From Glycine soja (lineage: Eukaryota; Streptophyta; Magnoliopsida; Fabales; Fabaceae): a stretch of DNA of 64,000 nucleotides. The notes beneath the pieces are model-generated. The model had not been told where the DNA came from. It saw nothing but the letters and a program-made list of their open reading frames with translations, and ran no database searches. Shown in pieces: positions 22,800-35,300 of the stretch; within the stretch, counting starts at the first letter, position 1; each line of letters opens with the position of its first letter. The translations under genes and the position numbers were made by a program. The stretch covers positions 27,617,323 through 27,681,322 of the forward strand of contig NC_041007.1 of assembly GCF_004193775.1 (NCBI RefSeq), given 5' to 3'.

Positions 22800-23960
22800 G
22801 CAAGATTTTTAACATCTTTTTGTAAAATTTCTTTGGCTGGTCTGCAATCAACCTGAACAAGAAACTTTTGATTTAATAAGTCATATTGAAATTTGGAGAT
22901 GCACAAAATAATTGCTAAAACTTATTTTTTAACAGTTGCATATTTTGTTGTGCAGAATTCCAATGCTTTGATGTATATTGAATGACATTTTCTTAGGTAT
23001 TGACTCTTTGTTTGAGGATACCACCATAACCTATGTCAGAGGCATCTGTTTCAACAATTTTGAATGCCTACAGAATTGGGAGATACAGATATTTTATGGT
23101 TTGAACTTTGAGCTTGATATCCTTGACTACCTGGGTGTGAATATCAAACCAAGGAGGAGGATTCTTTCTTAACCTATTGTGTAGGGGTTTTACAATGTTG
23201 TTCAACTACGACACAAACTCATCAACATAATTCAATGTTGTTCAAGTACGGCACAAACTCACTAACATAATTCAGACACCCTAAAATCTTTGTAATTGGG
23301 TTTTGTCTAAGATTTGATTCGGGAATTTGTTGGCAAACTTGATTGACTTATTTATAGGTATAATTGTTCCCTAGTGGATATTGTGACCAAGGAATCTAAT
23401 TTTTGTTTGGAAAAGATTGATTTTGGTTTGAGACACTGGAAGACCATTTTGTTTGATAATATTGATGAAGGTATGCAGGTGTTTGAAATAATGATCAATG
23501 GTTTAAGAAAATATTAACACGTCATCAATGTAAACAATGGTAAATTTTGAATAAGGATTGAAGATATCATTCATGATTTTTTGAAATTTTGAAGGGGCAT
23601 TCTTTAGACCGAATGATATAACATTCTACTCATATTGCCCAAAAGGGACTATGAAGGCAGTTTTGTACCTATCAGTTTCCTTTATCTGAATTTGCCAATA
23701 ACCTGACTTCATGTCAAATTTTGAAAAGATTTTTGCAGAGTTCAACCTATTGAGTAAGTCCTTCTAGTTTAGAATAGGATACCTAATCCATTGTAAGGCT
23801 TGGTTCAAAGGTTTGTAATTGATGTCTAGTCGGGGTGTTCCGTGTTCAAGTTCTGATTGCTTATTGACATAGAAAGCAACATAAGACCAAGAGCTTTTGC
23901 TCTCCCTAATTAATCCTTTATCAAGAAGATCCTTGATTTCCTTTTGACAATATTAAAGAA
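22800..23960 (-). pseudogene. Pararetrovirus reverse transcriptase and RNase H remnant
   Basis: Minus-strand pieces contain RT landmarks in order: the DMKSGYWQ motif (about 23715), FGLKNAPSKFQ (about 23600) and the catalytic YIDDVL (23532-23515). RNase H begins with an ETDAS motif near 23055-23038. The wording is caulimovirid rather than gypsy. Several in-frame stops (for example near 23770, 23630 and 23510) show it is dead. Intact enzymes copy the viral pregenomic RNA and remove the RNA strand. Confidence 0.8.
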
Positions 23961-24738
23961 GTTCTTCATTCATCTGGATTGTTCTGGCTTTTGTAGGAAT
24001 ATGTTTTCCCCTAAAGTCTTTCTCATAAAGCAGGTTGACTATATGCTTCTTCCGATTCCAAAATGCATATGGCAAATTGGAACACATCGTTGATTGGATA
24101 TGTTTTAACAGAGAATGTATTTTTTCTTTCATTTGAGGTTTTTCCAATTGGGTTTGGATATTGTTAAAGGAAACTTCATCCTTCAAGAAATTGATCTGGT
24201 TGATCTTCTTTTTTATGAGGTTTATGTTTTTTGTAATTGGTTTGGTGCAGAAATCAAAGGTAATTTTCTTTCCCAAGTGCCAAGTGGTTATTCCTTCCTT
24301 GGATATCTGGAGAGGGAATAGAGCTTTGATAAAGGGTGTTCCTAGGATAACTTTGTTCTTATAGAACTTCTGGATTTTAACCTTGTTGATTAATCCCATG
24401 AAGATTTCATCATCTTGACATTCATCTTCTTCTCCTTTAATTTCATTGTCTGAATTACTATGTTCTTCAAATTGAGACAGAATGATCTGATGAATGTCTT
24501 GTTGTTTCCTGAGCTCTTTAACTTCTTGCTTAAGGTTCTTAATCTTAGTTTGAAGATCTTGGATAGTGGTTGGTTTGACAAGAGTATTTTCCAATCTTTT
24601 GAGCATATTACTAACATTAAATTTGGTGTTAGTAATAAATTCTTTTTGTTTGGGTTTAGCTTCCAAAGATTTCTTAAGTTTATTCAAGAAAACCTTATTT
24701 TCCTGAGGGTCATGTATGGAATTTATTGCTTCAAACAA
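23953..24738 (-). pseudogene. Pararetrovirus polyprotein segment with protease tail
   Basis: A 261-codon open frame. Residues about 45-100 form a coiled coil (TIQDLQTKIKNLKQEVKEL), followed by an acidic stretch. VILGTPFIKALFP near residue 130 resembles the C-terminal ILG-containing part of retropepsin-like proteases, but the N-terminal catalytic DTG part is not visible. The frame ends just before the reverse transcriptase starts in the next pieces. It is the longest surviving viral frame. Its length reflects chance survival, not function. Confidence 0.6.
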
Positions 24739-24739
24739 A

Positions 24740-26235
24740 ATATCCTACTCTTTTGTCAAAGTGTTGACCTCTTGGATCTCGTCATCTTCCAAAGACGATA
24801 CTTGATCATCTTGTTGGATTTGGTTGAGGTTTTCCTCTGAAGATACTTTTTCTTCTAAGGTTTCAATGAGCAGATTATTAAACTACTCTTCTATGGATGG
24901 CTCCAAGTTGAGGTTTCTTAGTTTCTTCTTCAACCTGCAATATTTGCTTGTGTGGCCTTGTTTTCAACAATTGTAGCAACCTACTTTGGTCCTGGGCTTG
25001 TAGTTAGTTTCAGAATGTTGGTCTCCTTGCTGGTTGAAGGTTTATCCGAGTATTTTCTACTTGAAATTCTCTTTTTAGAAACAGATTTGTTCTTTTGAAA
25101 CTCCTTTTTGGGGTTTTGTTTCTTCTTTTGCTTTGGACAAGCTAACAATCCAAATTGTTCACAGAAAGTCCCTAAATCTCTTTTGTTCTGGGCTTTCTCC
25201 TTGGCCAGTTGTCTTTGGATTTTTTCATCCTGACAAATTTTGAGAGCTACCTTTTGGATATAGGAAATAAGTTATCCATAAATCAAGCTATCATATGGAA
25301 TATCTCCATTAGCAGATTGGCTATGGATTTTGTCTCTAACCTTATCTCCGAATGATCTTGGAAGATCGACTAGGAATTTCTCTTTCCAGAAAGGTTATTG
25401 GCTATCTTCTCTAGTGTAAACTCTAGTCAGTAAGGTATCTCTATACCATCTCTGCTAAAGTCCTACACGTAAGGTTGGATAGTAATTTTGCTGACCTATC
25501 TTTCCATAATGATGGGTCACCAATGAAATGTTGGGAGATTGAAAAAATAAGGGTATTGACAGCATCAAGGATCCCTTCATTATTGTCATTTGTAATGATT
25601 TTCCCATTAAGACATGTCTTAACAGCGCTGTAAATCCTTGATTTTTCATCATTAGTGAGATAATTATCCCACCATCATTTTAGCTGACCAAAAAATCCTG
25701 CAACAAGAATGTCAACAATTGTTTCTTCTGAACAATCATGGAATGCCTGGTATGTTGTAGCCACCATTGTCATATGTTGTAGGGTATTCATGATGTTGTA
25801 TTCTGTTTGAACATCTATGTTCCATTCATAGATGTTATTTGCACTGGAACTTTTGAAGTTTCTTTCACCTCTTTCTTATAGTAGGAGGCCAGGGGCGGTT
25901 GGTCTTTGGTAATAAAGCTTGGAATGTGTTTTCCAATGTTTGGTGTTAATCGAATTGATTTCCTTTTCAGACACCAAACCTTCTTTAGACGCTTGTTATG
26001 AAGTTTTGTCACTGTCCATGTCAATGACATTAATTAGCTTGGAGGTTTGTCTAGTTCTCATTTTGGATGATTCTTTTGATGGTTGAGGGGTTTCAGGGGT
26101 GGTCTTAAGTAAACTATTAATCTTACTTAATAATTCACTATTGCTATCACCTATCTCCTCCCTAGGGGATTTTTGTTTCCTAAGCTCTCTGAATTTCTGT
26201 TTGGCTTTTTTGCTAACCTTAAAAGGTTTGAACAA
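24740..26235 (-). pseudogene. Coat-like basic region with zinc knuckle
   Basis: Broken frames rich in Lys, Glu and Ser (26235-25996, 26030-25815, 25652-25455) precede a CX2CX4HX4C zinc knuckle near 24970-24920, with a stop inside it. Downstream is an acidic, low-complexity stretch. The position between movement protein and protease, and the knuckle, fit the coat-protein part of a caulimovirid polyprotein. Individual borders cannot be set. Confidence 0.55.
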
Positions 26236-26924
26236 GGGGTTTTCTATTGGAACTTGAAAGGTTGTTGCCTCCTGGTCTTTGGGCTTAGTAAAGACCTTTT
26301 ATTTAAGAATAGATTCTCCTAACACCTGAAGGTTTATTGGTATAATTAGCCTGCCTGTTCCATTAGGCTCTTAATATCCTTAGGGTTATTTCTTCATAGA
26401 CATCCTTTGTTTTAAAAGGTGTGGCCATGACAGGTTTATCATTGTTGTCCTTAACCTTTGGTAATTGGTACTGAGTTGTGGGAGATAATTCTAATTGGAT
26501 TAACTCACCGTCTTTGATTTGCGAGTTGGTAATGACATTGGTTGTTGGATCACCTATAATGTCAACTTGCTAAGGGTAATCCATATTTTTCTTGATGGTA
26601 TATGTATGAAACCAATCAAAGAAAGGAATATTGATCTTGACTCTCTCAACAAATTTATAAAACTTTTCTTGGATTTGTTGCCTTTTTATTCCCTTAAAAT
26701 GTTGAAAAAACCATGTTCACTAAGGTTCATTCTCTAGAGAATAAAATTCTTTTCTAAGGGTTTCCTTATCAATGCCAAATTCGTCAAATAACATCATAAG
26801 GTTCATGGATAGAAGAGTATGTTGGAGATTGAATTGACCTTTGGTCTTCTTCTACTTCCTGTTGATACGTAGTCCTAATTATACTAGAAGTTGTATCTAA
26901 TCCTCGGAGGTTTATACTAGAAAA

Positions 26925-27951
26925 CTAGTTGTGTGACCCAGATCTAGATAATCCTACTAGAATGGATTGGGTTCTAACTAAGAAAGACTTTCTTCCAGAT
27001 CCATACTCAGATTGTCTTGAGGCTTCTATTCTGGATGAGAAAAAGTTTCTCCTATTGAATGTTATTTCTACCTTACCAGAATTATCATGTTTGATCTGCT
27101 CTTTGGAAGGGGCAAGTCTAGGGAATGAAGCCGTAGCCTTATCCATGATCCATTTTTCAGGAAGAATTACCTCACCCCATTTAATTGTTCTAGGAAGAGA
27201 AACATTAGCCTTTGTCATATCAATGATAAACAAAGTCGTTTCTCCTTTTTGTGGTTTGAGAAGGACATAGGATGCACACGTGTTCATGACCTTATACTTA
27301 ATCCTATAAATCAAGGCTGCTAGAATTGAGCCCTCTTTCATGTCTAAGTCATGAAAGTGGATGTTGAGGAATAGAGAGTCAAAGATGTTTCTATCCATTA
27401 GACTCACTGTTTTGTTTGGGTAACAGTTGAAATGACTGGTCCTTGTCCTAGACTAGTTTCTATTGTCCCTATCAAAGAATCTTCGAATTTGTTGTGCCTA
27501 ATATCTCTAAGGCACATCAAGACTGTGACATCTATACCCATGTCTACTAAAGGTTTGATTGCTACCTAGACACATCCTATGTGTAGGTATTTGTATTTTC
27601 TATTATGCTCAGAAATTGAATTTTTGGATAATAGATGGAATTCTTCCCCTATGTCCTGTCCTAGAGGAATGTTATTTTCTATAATCTTAATAACACAATC
27701 AAAATTGTGTTTGTTTTTTATTGTCTTAGGAACATATAGTGTATCTTGAGGGATTTATGGAATGATCTAGTCATCCATGTTTTGGCTAATTTCTTCGAAG
27801 CGGACCTCTTCACCAAAGAGATTGTGTTTGGGGTGACCTCATGGGTTTGGTTGTCTTGCTCTGTGAGCAGGTTGAGGCATTTTGGATCGGATGAGGACGG
27901 GGAGTTTGTACGAAAAGAAATACGAGAGAAAGAGCGCAAAAGACGAGGCAT
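26925..27951 (-). pseudogene. 30K-superfamily movement protein remnant
   Basis: A 160-codon open frame at 27407-26925 covers the C-terminal half. Its start, SLMDRNIFDSLFLNIHFHD, is typical of the beta-rich core of caulimovirid movement proteins, and it later contains ALIYRIKYKVM. The N-terminal half lies at 27951-27420 in other frames, with several stops between. The intact family opens plasmodesmata to spread virus between cells. This copy is non-functional. Of the modules in this remnant it has the longest uninterrupted family-specific stretch apart from the polyprotein ORF at 23953-24738. Confidence 0.75.
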
Positions 27952-28207
27952 CCTAAGATATAACCTCCAATATCTTTGCCTTCATTTGGTTTCATAGAAA
28001 TATTTTCATAAGGGTATTTGTTACAAAATTTCTTGGATTTGAAAAAAATTGATAAAATTTTAACTCTTTTTTTTTTACAATCAATATGATCTGAACCTTA
28101 TTCCCATAGTCATTAGTATATTATGTCTTAATATTTTATTTAAACAATACATCTTAGTCTTATTGTCTTTTCTCATCCACAGGACTTAGTCTTAGTGTCC
28201 TTTCAAT
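27952..28207. other. Intergenic sequence upstream of the viral remnant
   Basis: AT-rich, with no gene. It joins the viral remnant to the hairpin at 28208. Confidence 0.5.
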
Positions 28208-28331
28208 TAAAAGTTGAAATTAAATAGATTAAAACATAAAAAGAATATTGTTTAGTTTCAATTAAGCTTTTCTTTCTTCTTTAATAAACAATATTCTTTT
28301 TATGTTTTAATTTATTTAATTTCAGCTTTTA
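28208..28331. repeat. Near-perfect hairpin, 47-bp arms
   Basis: Arm 28208-28254 is the reverse complement of 28285-28331 except at two positions, and both mismatches would be G-U pairs in a plus-strand transcript. The loop is 30 nt (28255-28284). The arms are AT-rich. The structure could be a miniature element or a small-RNA precursor. Neither can be told from sequence alone. Confidence 0.85.
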
Positions 28332-29540
28332 GTTATTTGTTTTTATTTCTTATTTCATACTTGCATATTATTCTGATATTATATGTTATTCTTACTCCTT
28401 TCTGTTTGTTTATTCGATGTTTCCGCTAAGCTTTAGTATATATTATATATAATAACTTTGACATATTTTTGTGATAGTTAATTAGTTAACTTTAATTAAT
28501 CAATCATATCATATGATTTTATTTAATTGATTTTTTATTTATAATTATTTATAAAAATTATGAACAAATTAATTTTCTTCAACAAAGTAATATGATATTT
28601 TAAATAATTAAAATATTTGATCTTAATTTATGTATATGTATAATTAAGTTATTAAAAATTATACGATAACATTTTTTTAAAAAAATAATGTCCTATACAG
28701 AATGAACAAAATCTGTCTTTACATCATGTACTAAGAAAAATAGAAAATAGAAATTTACCATAAAAAATAGAGAAAAGAAATTTGAGATGGAATCTCTTCC
28801 ATTAGGTAAGTTTAAAAAAATGCTAAAAGTCATATTGGCTAGCCTACCAGCGACAAATATATAGTTTGAGAATGAATAAACGTATGTTAATATATTTTTT
28901 ATTTTAATATTTAAATTTAAAGTTATGTTTAATTATATAAATTATTAAATTATATACAATAACATAAATTTTAAAATATTTTAATTATTTAAATTTAAAT
29001 TAACAAATTTCTTTGTAATAATTTATATAATAGTAATATAATTAAAATATAAAAAGACATTTATATACAAGATTCAAGAATATAAAATCTGATATAATAT
29101 ATATTGTTTGAATAATAAAAGACATTTGAATAATTTAAATATTTTAAATTTAATATTATTACTACTATTTATTACGTACTAAAAAATACAAAATATTAAA
29201 AATTAATTTGTTAGTAATTTTTGTAAATAATTAAAGAAAAAAGTTAAATTAATCAAATAATAAATTAAATGAAATCAGAGTGTAACTTTATAGAGTTACA
29301 TAATTTAATTTTATTTCTTACTCTATGTGTATATAATATATTACATGAGAATGATTATCTTATTTGAGAACGAGAATAATTAATCTTAATTGTTTAATTA
29401 AAATATTTTAAATTTAAATTTAAAATTTATTTAATAATAAAATCTTTAAAAGATTTACCTGAAAATTAAATATCTTAAAGATTTAATTTATGAAATATTA
29501 ATATATTTAAAACTTATCATTACTATCATTACCGTTTTCA
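28332..29540. other. Very AT-rich intergenic sequence
   Basis: Long runs of A and T, with no coding or RNA-gene signal on either strand. Confidence 0.6.
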
Positions 29541-29762
29541 CGACAACTATCATGGCCACCATAACAATCACCACCATGATTATCAACCGGTACCACTACC
29601 ATGACAGCAGTTGTCATTGTTATTGTCAGTTTGTCACTATCACCGTTAACATGAACGACAACTATCATGGCCACCACAACAATCACCACCATGATTGTCA
29701 ACCGGTACCACTATCATGACTGCAGTTGTCATCGTTATTGTCACTATCACCGCTAACATGAT
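29541..29762. repeat. 115-bp minisatellite, about two copies
   Basis: The unit starting CGACAACTATCATGGCCACC at 29541 repeats at 29656, giving a period of 115 bp. The second copy has a short internal deletion. Units are built of CAY/ATC trinucleotide-like text. A related sequence on the opposite strand (GGTGGTAGTAGG, GACGACAACGATGATTATG) lies at 29850-29945, so the block is partly an inverted repeat. ORFs through it are low-complexity and not credible. Confidence 0.8.
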
Positions 29763-29945
29763 TTAATGCCACTATCACTATCGTGGTTGTTATCATAACC
29801 ATTGTTATCGTCATCAACATGATTGTCTGTCGCCACCACCACTGTCGACAGTGATGACATGGACGACAACGATGATTATGTTGGTGACAACAATAATAGT
29901 CATGATAGCGATTATGGTGGTAGTAGGTATGGTTGTGGTGACAAT

Positions 29946-31880
29946 CTTAACATAAATTAAATCTTTAAATCTTTTTTATTTTCATTTTTTAATTATATCT
30001 AACAACTAAAATATTATTCGTTAAGTAATTGACTAAAATGAAAAGTAAAATATTATTGAAAGGTTATTTTTTATATATTTCAATCATATTAAATAAATAA
30101 AAATTTAATTTCTCCAAAGTTAAAATAAATAAGAATGATGTATCTTGAAAATGTAATAAAGTTAAACAAGATTTTAATAATTTATTAACTTTAAAGTATG
30201 TTGAAAATGTTGAACTTTTAATTTTTATACTTTTCAATTAACGATTATATTCTTTATTTATAATTTTTAATTAACAATTACAATGAAAATATAATATTGG
30301 AAAAAATTGAAGTATTAATGTATTATACTTATAATTTGTATTAATAAAATAAAATAAAAATGTATGATAATGGAGTATCTCTCTCTATAGGTATCGTATA
30401 TAGGTATCATATTATTATGTTTCACAATATATTTTAGTTAGTTTTTAGTTTTTTTATTAATTGAAAAGTTCATTTGATTGTTTAGTAAATAAATTTTGTA
30501 GTAGTTTCTGAGTAATTTCTAATATTTTTTGAAACGTTACTGGAAATATTATTATTTCAAATACTAGTTTTAAACCTTTTATGTTTTCTCCCACTTATAT
30601 CATTGATATATATTTATTCATTTTTCTTTGTTATATTTTTTAAATAAATCATAATTTTATTATTTTTCTATCATTTTACACTTTTCAACTATTTCAACGA
30701 TTAATTTTATCGAATACTTCTAATTTAATAAATTAATTTCTCAGCCTTTAACTATCATCTAATTTTTTAGCTTTCATTTAGTTTTTTCCAAACATAACTT
30801 TATCATTTAAAGTAGATTTGATCTTTACACATAAATAACATGAGAGAAAAAATATAATGCATCAAATATGATAATAATTATATATAAATAACCCCATTTT
30901 AGTTTCATGACTCATTTATCTTTGAAAAAAAAAGCTCGACACCTCAATGCTAATTAACATTTAGATAAAAAAATAGAAATAAGAATATAAATATGATATG
31001 ACAAGGAAAAAGTGAAATAAAATCTGTCAGATAAGGGTTTGTAATATAAAAGTATGATTTAAATATTTTTTTGTCCTTATAAAATATTTTTTTATTTTAA
31101 TTCTTTAAAGATTTTATTTAAACCTAAAAATATAAAAAAAATGTCTAGCTCTTAACTAGCTAGATAAAACATCTAATTAACTTTTATATCACTTGATAGC
31201 GCAGCACTCTAAACTAAAGTTCCATTTTCCATGTATGTATACTTTGCAACCACAAAGACATGAGTAGTAATGACAATCTAGTTTGTGCAGAGAATTCTAT
31301 TGAAAATCACTATTGAGAAACTATCAAAACGCACAAAATGAAGACTTTTTTCCCACAGGATTTGTCAGGGTCTCACGGGTTGCCACTCAACGGTGGTAGC
31401 CCAATCCAAAGAGTCAAAGACGACAAGAAGCCTCTAATAAGCCTCTTATGCGTGTCAATAATAATAATAATAAAGTTGGTTGGTTCATTGATAGAGGCAT
31501 GAAGAACAGAAACTATAGCTAGGGTGAAATATCAATAACAATTTATATGAACTATTTCTTAATCAATCATTAACTTTTTTAAATATGAAATAAATTATGT
31601 TAAGAGAAAAATATTTATTTAATTTACGCTCAAGATTTGACCAAGTTTGTAAGACAAAGAGAGACCAAGACGATGAGGTGTCAAAGAACAAAAATGTGAG
31701 GCCCGAAAAAATCGCTAGCCTTACATTCTCTTACGTGCGTGTGTACAATACGAGGCCAGCCCAGGGCTTGGCTTACCTTATCCTATCCTAATTCCTAACA
31801 CTCTTTTTGGTTTTTCTATCTCTCGCAAATCGCAATCTCTATTCTTCTCTCCCCCCTCTTACCTTTTCTCTTTGTGTTCC
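29946..31880. other. AT-rich sequence and distal promoter region of the CLU gene
   Basis: No gene is recognised. Composition becomes less AT-rich after about 31330, towards the CLU promoter. A 64-codon ORF at 31597-31791 lacks any family resemblance. Confidence 0.5.
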
Positions 31881-32144
31881 CCACGCTATACTCTCCCTCA
31901 CTTGCTTCTTAATTCCTCAAGCCTCTCTCTCTCTCTCTCTCTCTTCTATTTGATTCCCTTCCTTTTTACCCTCCAAAAAAGCTCTTAGCTTCTTCAATTC
32001 ATCCACTTCAATTCCTCACTATCCTATCTTTCTATTATTTATTTTCCACAAAAACTCTCCAAAAAAAATTCTTATATATGCTTCTGTCTTATAGTTTAAT
32101 TTTCTTTTTAAGGCTCAAACTCCTTTTGTTATTAGATAATATAT

Positions 32145-32182
<38 letters not shown>

Positions 32183-32393
32183 TATTCCTCTCCTTTTGCC
32201 TGCTGAAATGGTCGCTGCTGCTATTTTCTTTGTTTAAAAATAAAGAAAATTCCAGAGTGTTCCCCAGTTCAGATTTTGTTTATTATTTAATTCCGATGAA
32301 TTCAACTATTGTCTCTTAGTAATTTCCGTCCAAACGAACTTATAAATTTCGGGAACATTGCCAATTCAACTGATATTTCGTTGGAGTGCAACA
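31881..32393 (+). promoter_or_regulatory. Probable promoter / 5' leader of the CLU gene
   Basis: Sequence before the ATG contains a pyrimidine-rich tract with (TC)n at about 31922-31946, a common feature of plant 5' leaders, and an (AT)n tract at 32149-32179. No single TATA box stands out. The transcription start and any leader intron cannot be fixed without transcripts. Confidence 0.45.
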
Positions 32394-35300
32394 ATGGCTC
32401 CCAAAACTGGGAAAACCAAACCGCACAAGGCCAAGGGAGAGAAGAAGAAAAAAGAAGAGAAAGGTTAAATTCATAATCTAGCTTCTTATCCATTATAATT
32501 AATTGTTTGTTACTTTAAAATACACAACTAGCTAACTATAAATATTCCTTTTTCCATCGTTTGAATTGAAAACGGAAACAAAAATGAGTTTCGTGCTTTG
32601 CTCAGTAGTTCTAGCAAGGGGCACGTGATATTTTGTTGTTGATGGTTGCATTACCATTTACGTGTTTAGAAAATTCAAATTCAAACTCTAGCGATATCTT
32701 TGTGGTATCCAAAAATGCATTGCTTATCTTTAATCTCATTGGTTCTGGAAATTCTCCACCTTATCCTTTGGAAATTACTCCTAATAATATAAATTACATT
32801 ACGTATCCTTTGCAGTTTTGCCAATCGTGATCGAAATTACAGTAGAAACACCAGACGAATCACAAGTTACGCTCAAGGTATGGGATACGGAGTGGTAATT
32901 CCAATTTTTTTTTTCTCGTTTTGCTCAGATAGTAATTGTTCCATTTTTTTGGTGGATGGTAATTATTCCTTTTAATACTACCGTTTAAACTTCATACTCT
33001 CTTCATCATTAATTACAATACCCTTTCTTCAGAAATTTATTTTTTAAAATTTTTATAAGACTCTTTTTTAATTTTAGATGTATTAATTATTTTTTTCTAT
33101 ATTCTTTTATTTAATTATTATTTTTAAAATATTTATGAAAAACAATTAAATGAATATATAAATAAAAAAGAGTAGTTTTGGATTGATAGTATAAATAATA
33201 GATAAATTTAATGTGATTAATTAGGTTAATTATTTGCACTATCATCTTAAAATTACTTTTTTTTATTTCTCTATTCACTTAAATTTTTCTCATTAATATT
33301 CAGAAAAAAAATAATTAAATAAAAGTATATAAAAAATAATAATTAATATATCTAAAAATTAGAAAAAAAATCTTATAATAAAAAACAACAAATTTTTTGG
33401 AAAGGGAATTAATATATTTGATGAATAAAATGTCAAAACTAATATGTTTGAGTAATACGTCTTGCCTACATTATTTTAGTAACTTCGTTGTTTAGTTATT
33501 TGCCGAGATGTATTTGTAATTTGATTTCATAAATAATGCTTTATAAATACTAATTTTTGACATTGACACATTTACAATGTCATCACTTAGCTAGGCTTTA
33601 GTGTTAGCAGATTTTATTTTAAAACTTTGCAAAAGTTTTCGGAAGTTCTAATTTTAACCGTATCCTGCCGTTCACTCTTGTATAATAATTTTTTTTTATT
33701 ATCAAATCAAGCTCTTGTTGTATTTGTTTTTCTAATATGACGTCATGCTTAAAAAACACCTTTTTGTGTTTTTTTTAAATACAAAATTAATCACATTTAT
33801 TTTGTTATTAATTTTCTCTTCAAAATATTAACTGCTTATATTTTCAAATTAATTAGTTTATATTTACATGTCATTTTTATTTTAAATTTAAATTGTTTAA
33901 ATTAAGTATGTATATATATTTCTTATTTTTTTAATAGAAATTTTACATAAACTAAAAAAATATTCATATAATTAGACAGTTTATTTAAAATTATTTGTCG
34001 AAATGAAAATTTATTTTAATAAAATAAGTAATTTTTTAATGTGTTTATCTAAATTATTTTTATTTATTTTAAAAAAGTATTTTTTTTACCTATTTTAAGT
34101 AGTAAATCTTATCTATTTTCTTAAAAAATATTTATATATAAAACACTTATTTTATTGTTTTTAAGTTTAAACAAACATAATATAATTATTAAGTTATTTT
34201 AAAACTGTATTAAAATTAAGTTATTTTTTAAAATTTAAACAAACTATGATATACTTATTAAGTTATTTTAAACTCTATATGCAGGGCATCTCCACGGACA
34301 AGATCCTAGACGTGAGAAAGCTTTTAGCGGTACACATTGAGACTTGTTACTTGACCAACTTTTCCTTATCCCACGAGGTACGCTTCTCCTCATTTTCTTA
34401 TAATTATGTTCTTAAATTAATTTTTGGAATTGTAAATATCACTTATTTTAATTCCTGTCTTTTTAAACTTTTATTTAGCAAAAAATTATCCACTTTAATG
34501 AATGATGTTCAGGGTTAAAATGAATGATTTTCTAATAAAAAAAAAACTGAATGAGAATATATAAAAAATGAATGATTATATAACTATGTTTGCTTTTTAG
34601 GCCTGAGTGTTCATCCCTTCCGGTAAATCTTGTCGTGACTTGCAAGAAAATATAAATGGTGTGTGCATAAAAGAATAACTGCTCTCATGCTATTGAAAAG
34701 AATCCATGTTTTTGTTATTTCGGTTGTGTTTTAAAATTTCTATTATGCAAGTATTAATTAAAATGTACTGCAAGATTTTTACACTAAATTGATATGTGTG
34801 GACAGATTTTTTTAATTTTATAATCTAAATGATCTATTTTTTCTAAAGAAACATTATTTCTAATTTATATAATATTAAAATTAAATTCATTTAATTCTAC
34901 CAAAGCAAATTTAGGTATTTTAGTTAAATTTTTTCTTGAAGTAAGGTAAGATATTGAATGGGCGACGACGACGTGCAGTTGCATTAATTGATGTCTTGCC
35001 ATACATACTTCATTGGCCATTGCCATTGGCACAGTTTTGTTCATGGTTTGCATACATTCCTCGTGCTCCTGCTTTCAGCATGTCTCATAAATCATAATGA
35101 CGATTTTTACTTTTTTTGTTTTGTTTTTTGATAAGCAGCGACGACGATTTTTTTTATAAACTTAAAAAAAATCATTTGTATCACGACTTTGAATATAGAA
35201 CAATATCTTTAAAAGGTAGTGTTATTAAGAAAATATTTTATCTAACAAGGTGTTAAGATATCTTTAAAAAGGTATTGATAAACAATTGGAATGAGTTTTA

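Larger units (their letters stand above)
22380..27951 (-). mobile_element. Endogenous pararetrovirus (Caulimoviridae-like), degraded
   Basis: Read on the minus strand, the modules occur in caulimovirid genome order: 30K-type movement protein, basic/coiled-coil region with a zinc knuckle (coat-like), protease, reverse transcriptase, RNase H. There is no integrase and no LTR, which separates it from gypsy elements. Every module has stops or frameshifts, so it cannot express a complete protein. Such endogenous copies are common in plant genomes and reach chromosomes through end-joining of viral DNA (established). The genus cannot be given from reading alone. Borders are approximate. Confidence 0.8.

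Noticed and set aside
24115..24840. Plus-strand Phe/Leu-rich ORFs of up to 126 codons
   Set aside because: Antisense of Lys/Glu-rich viral polyprotein codons. The hydrophobicity is a complement effect, not evidence of a membrane protein.
29507..29701. Minus-strand Val/Met-rich ORF
   Set aside because: Generated by trinucleotide-rich minisatellite text. Low complexity, no start context, no family.
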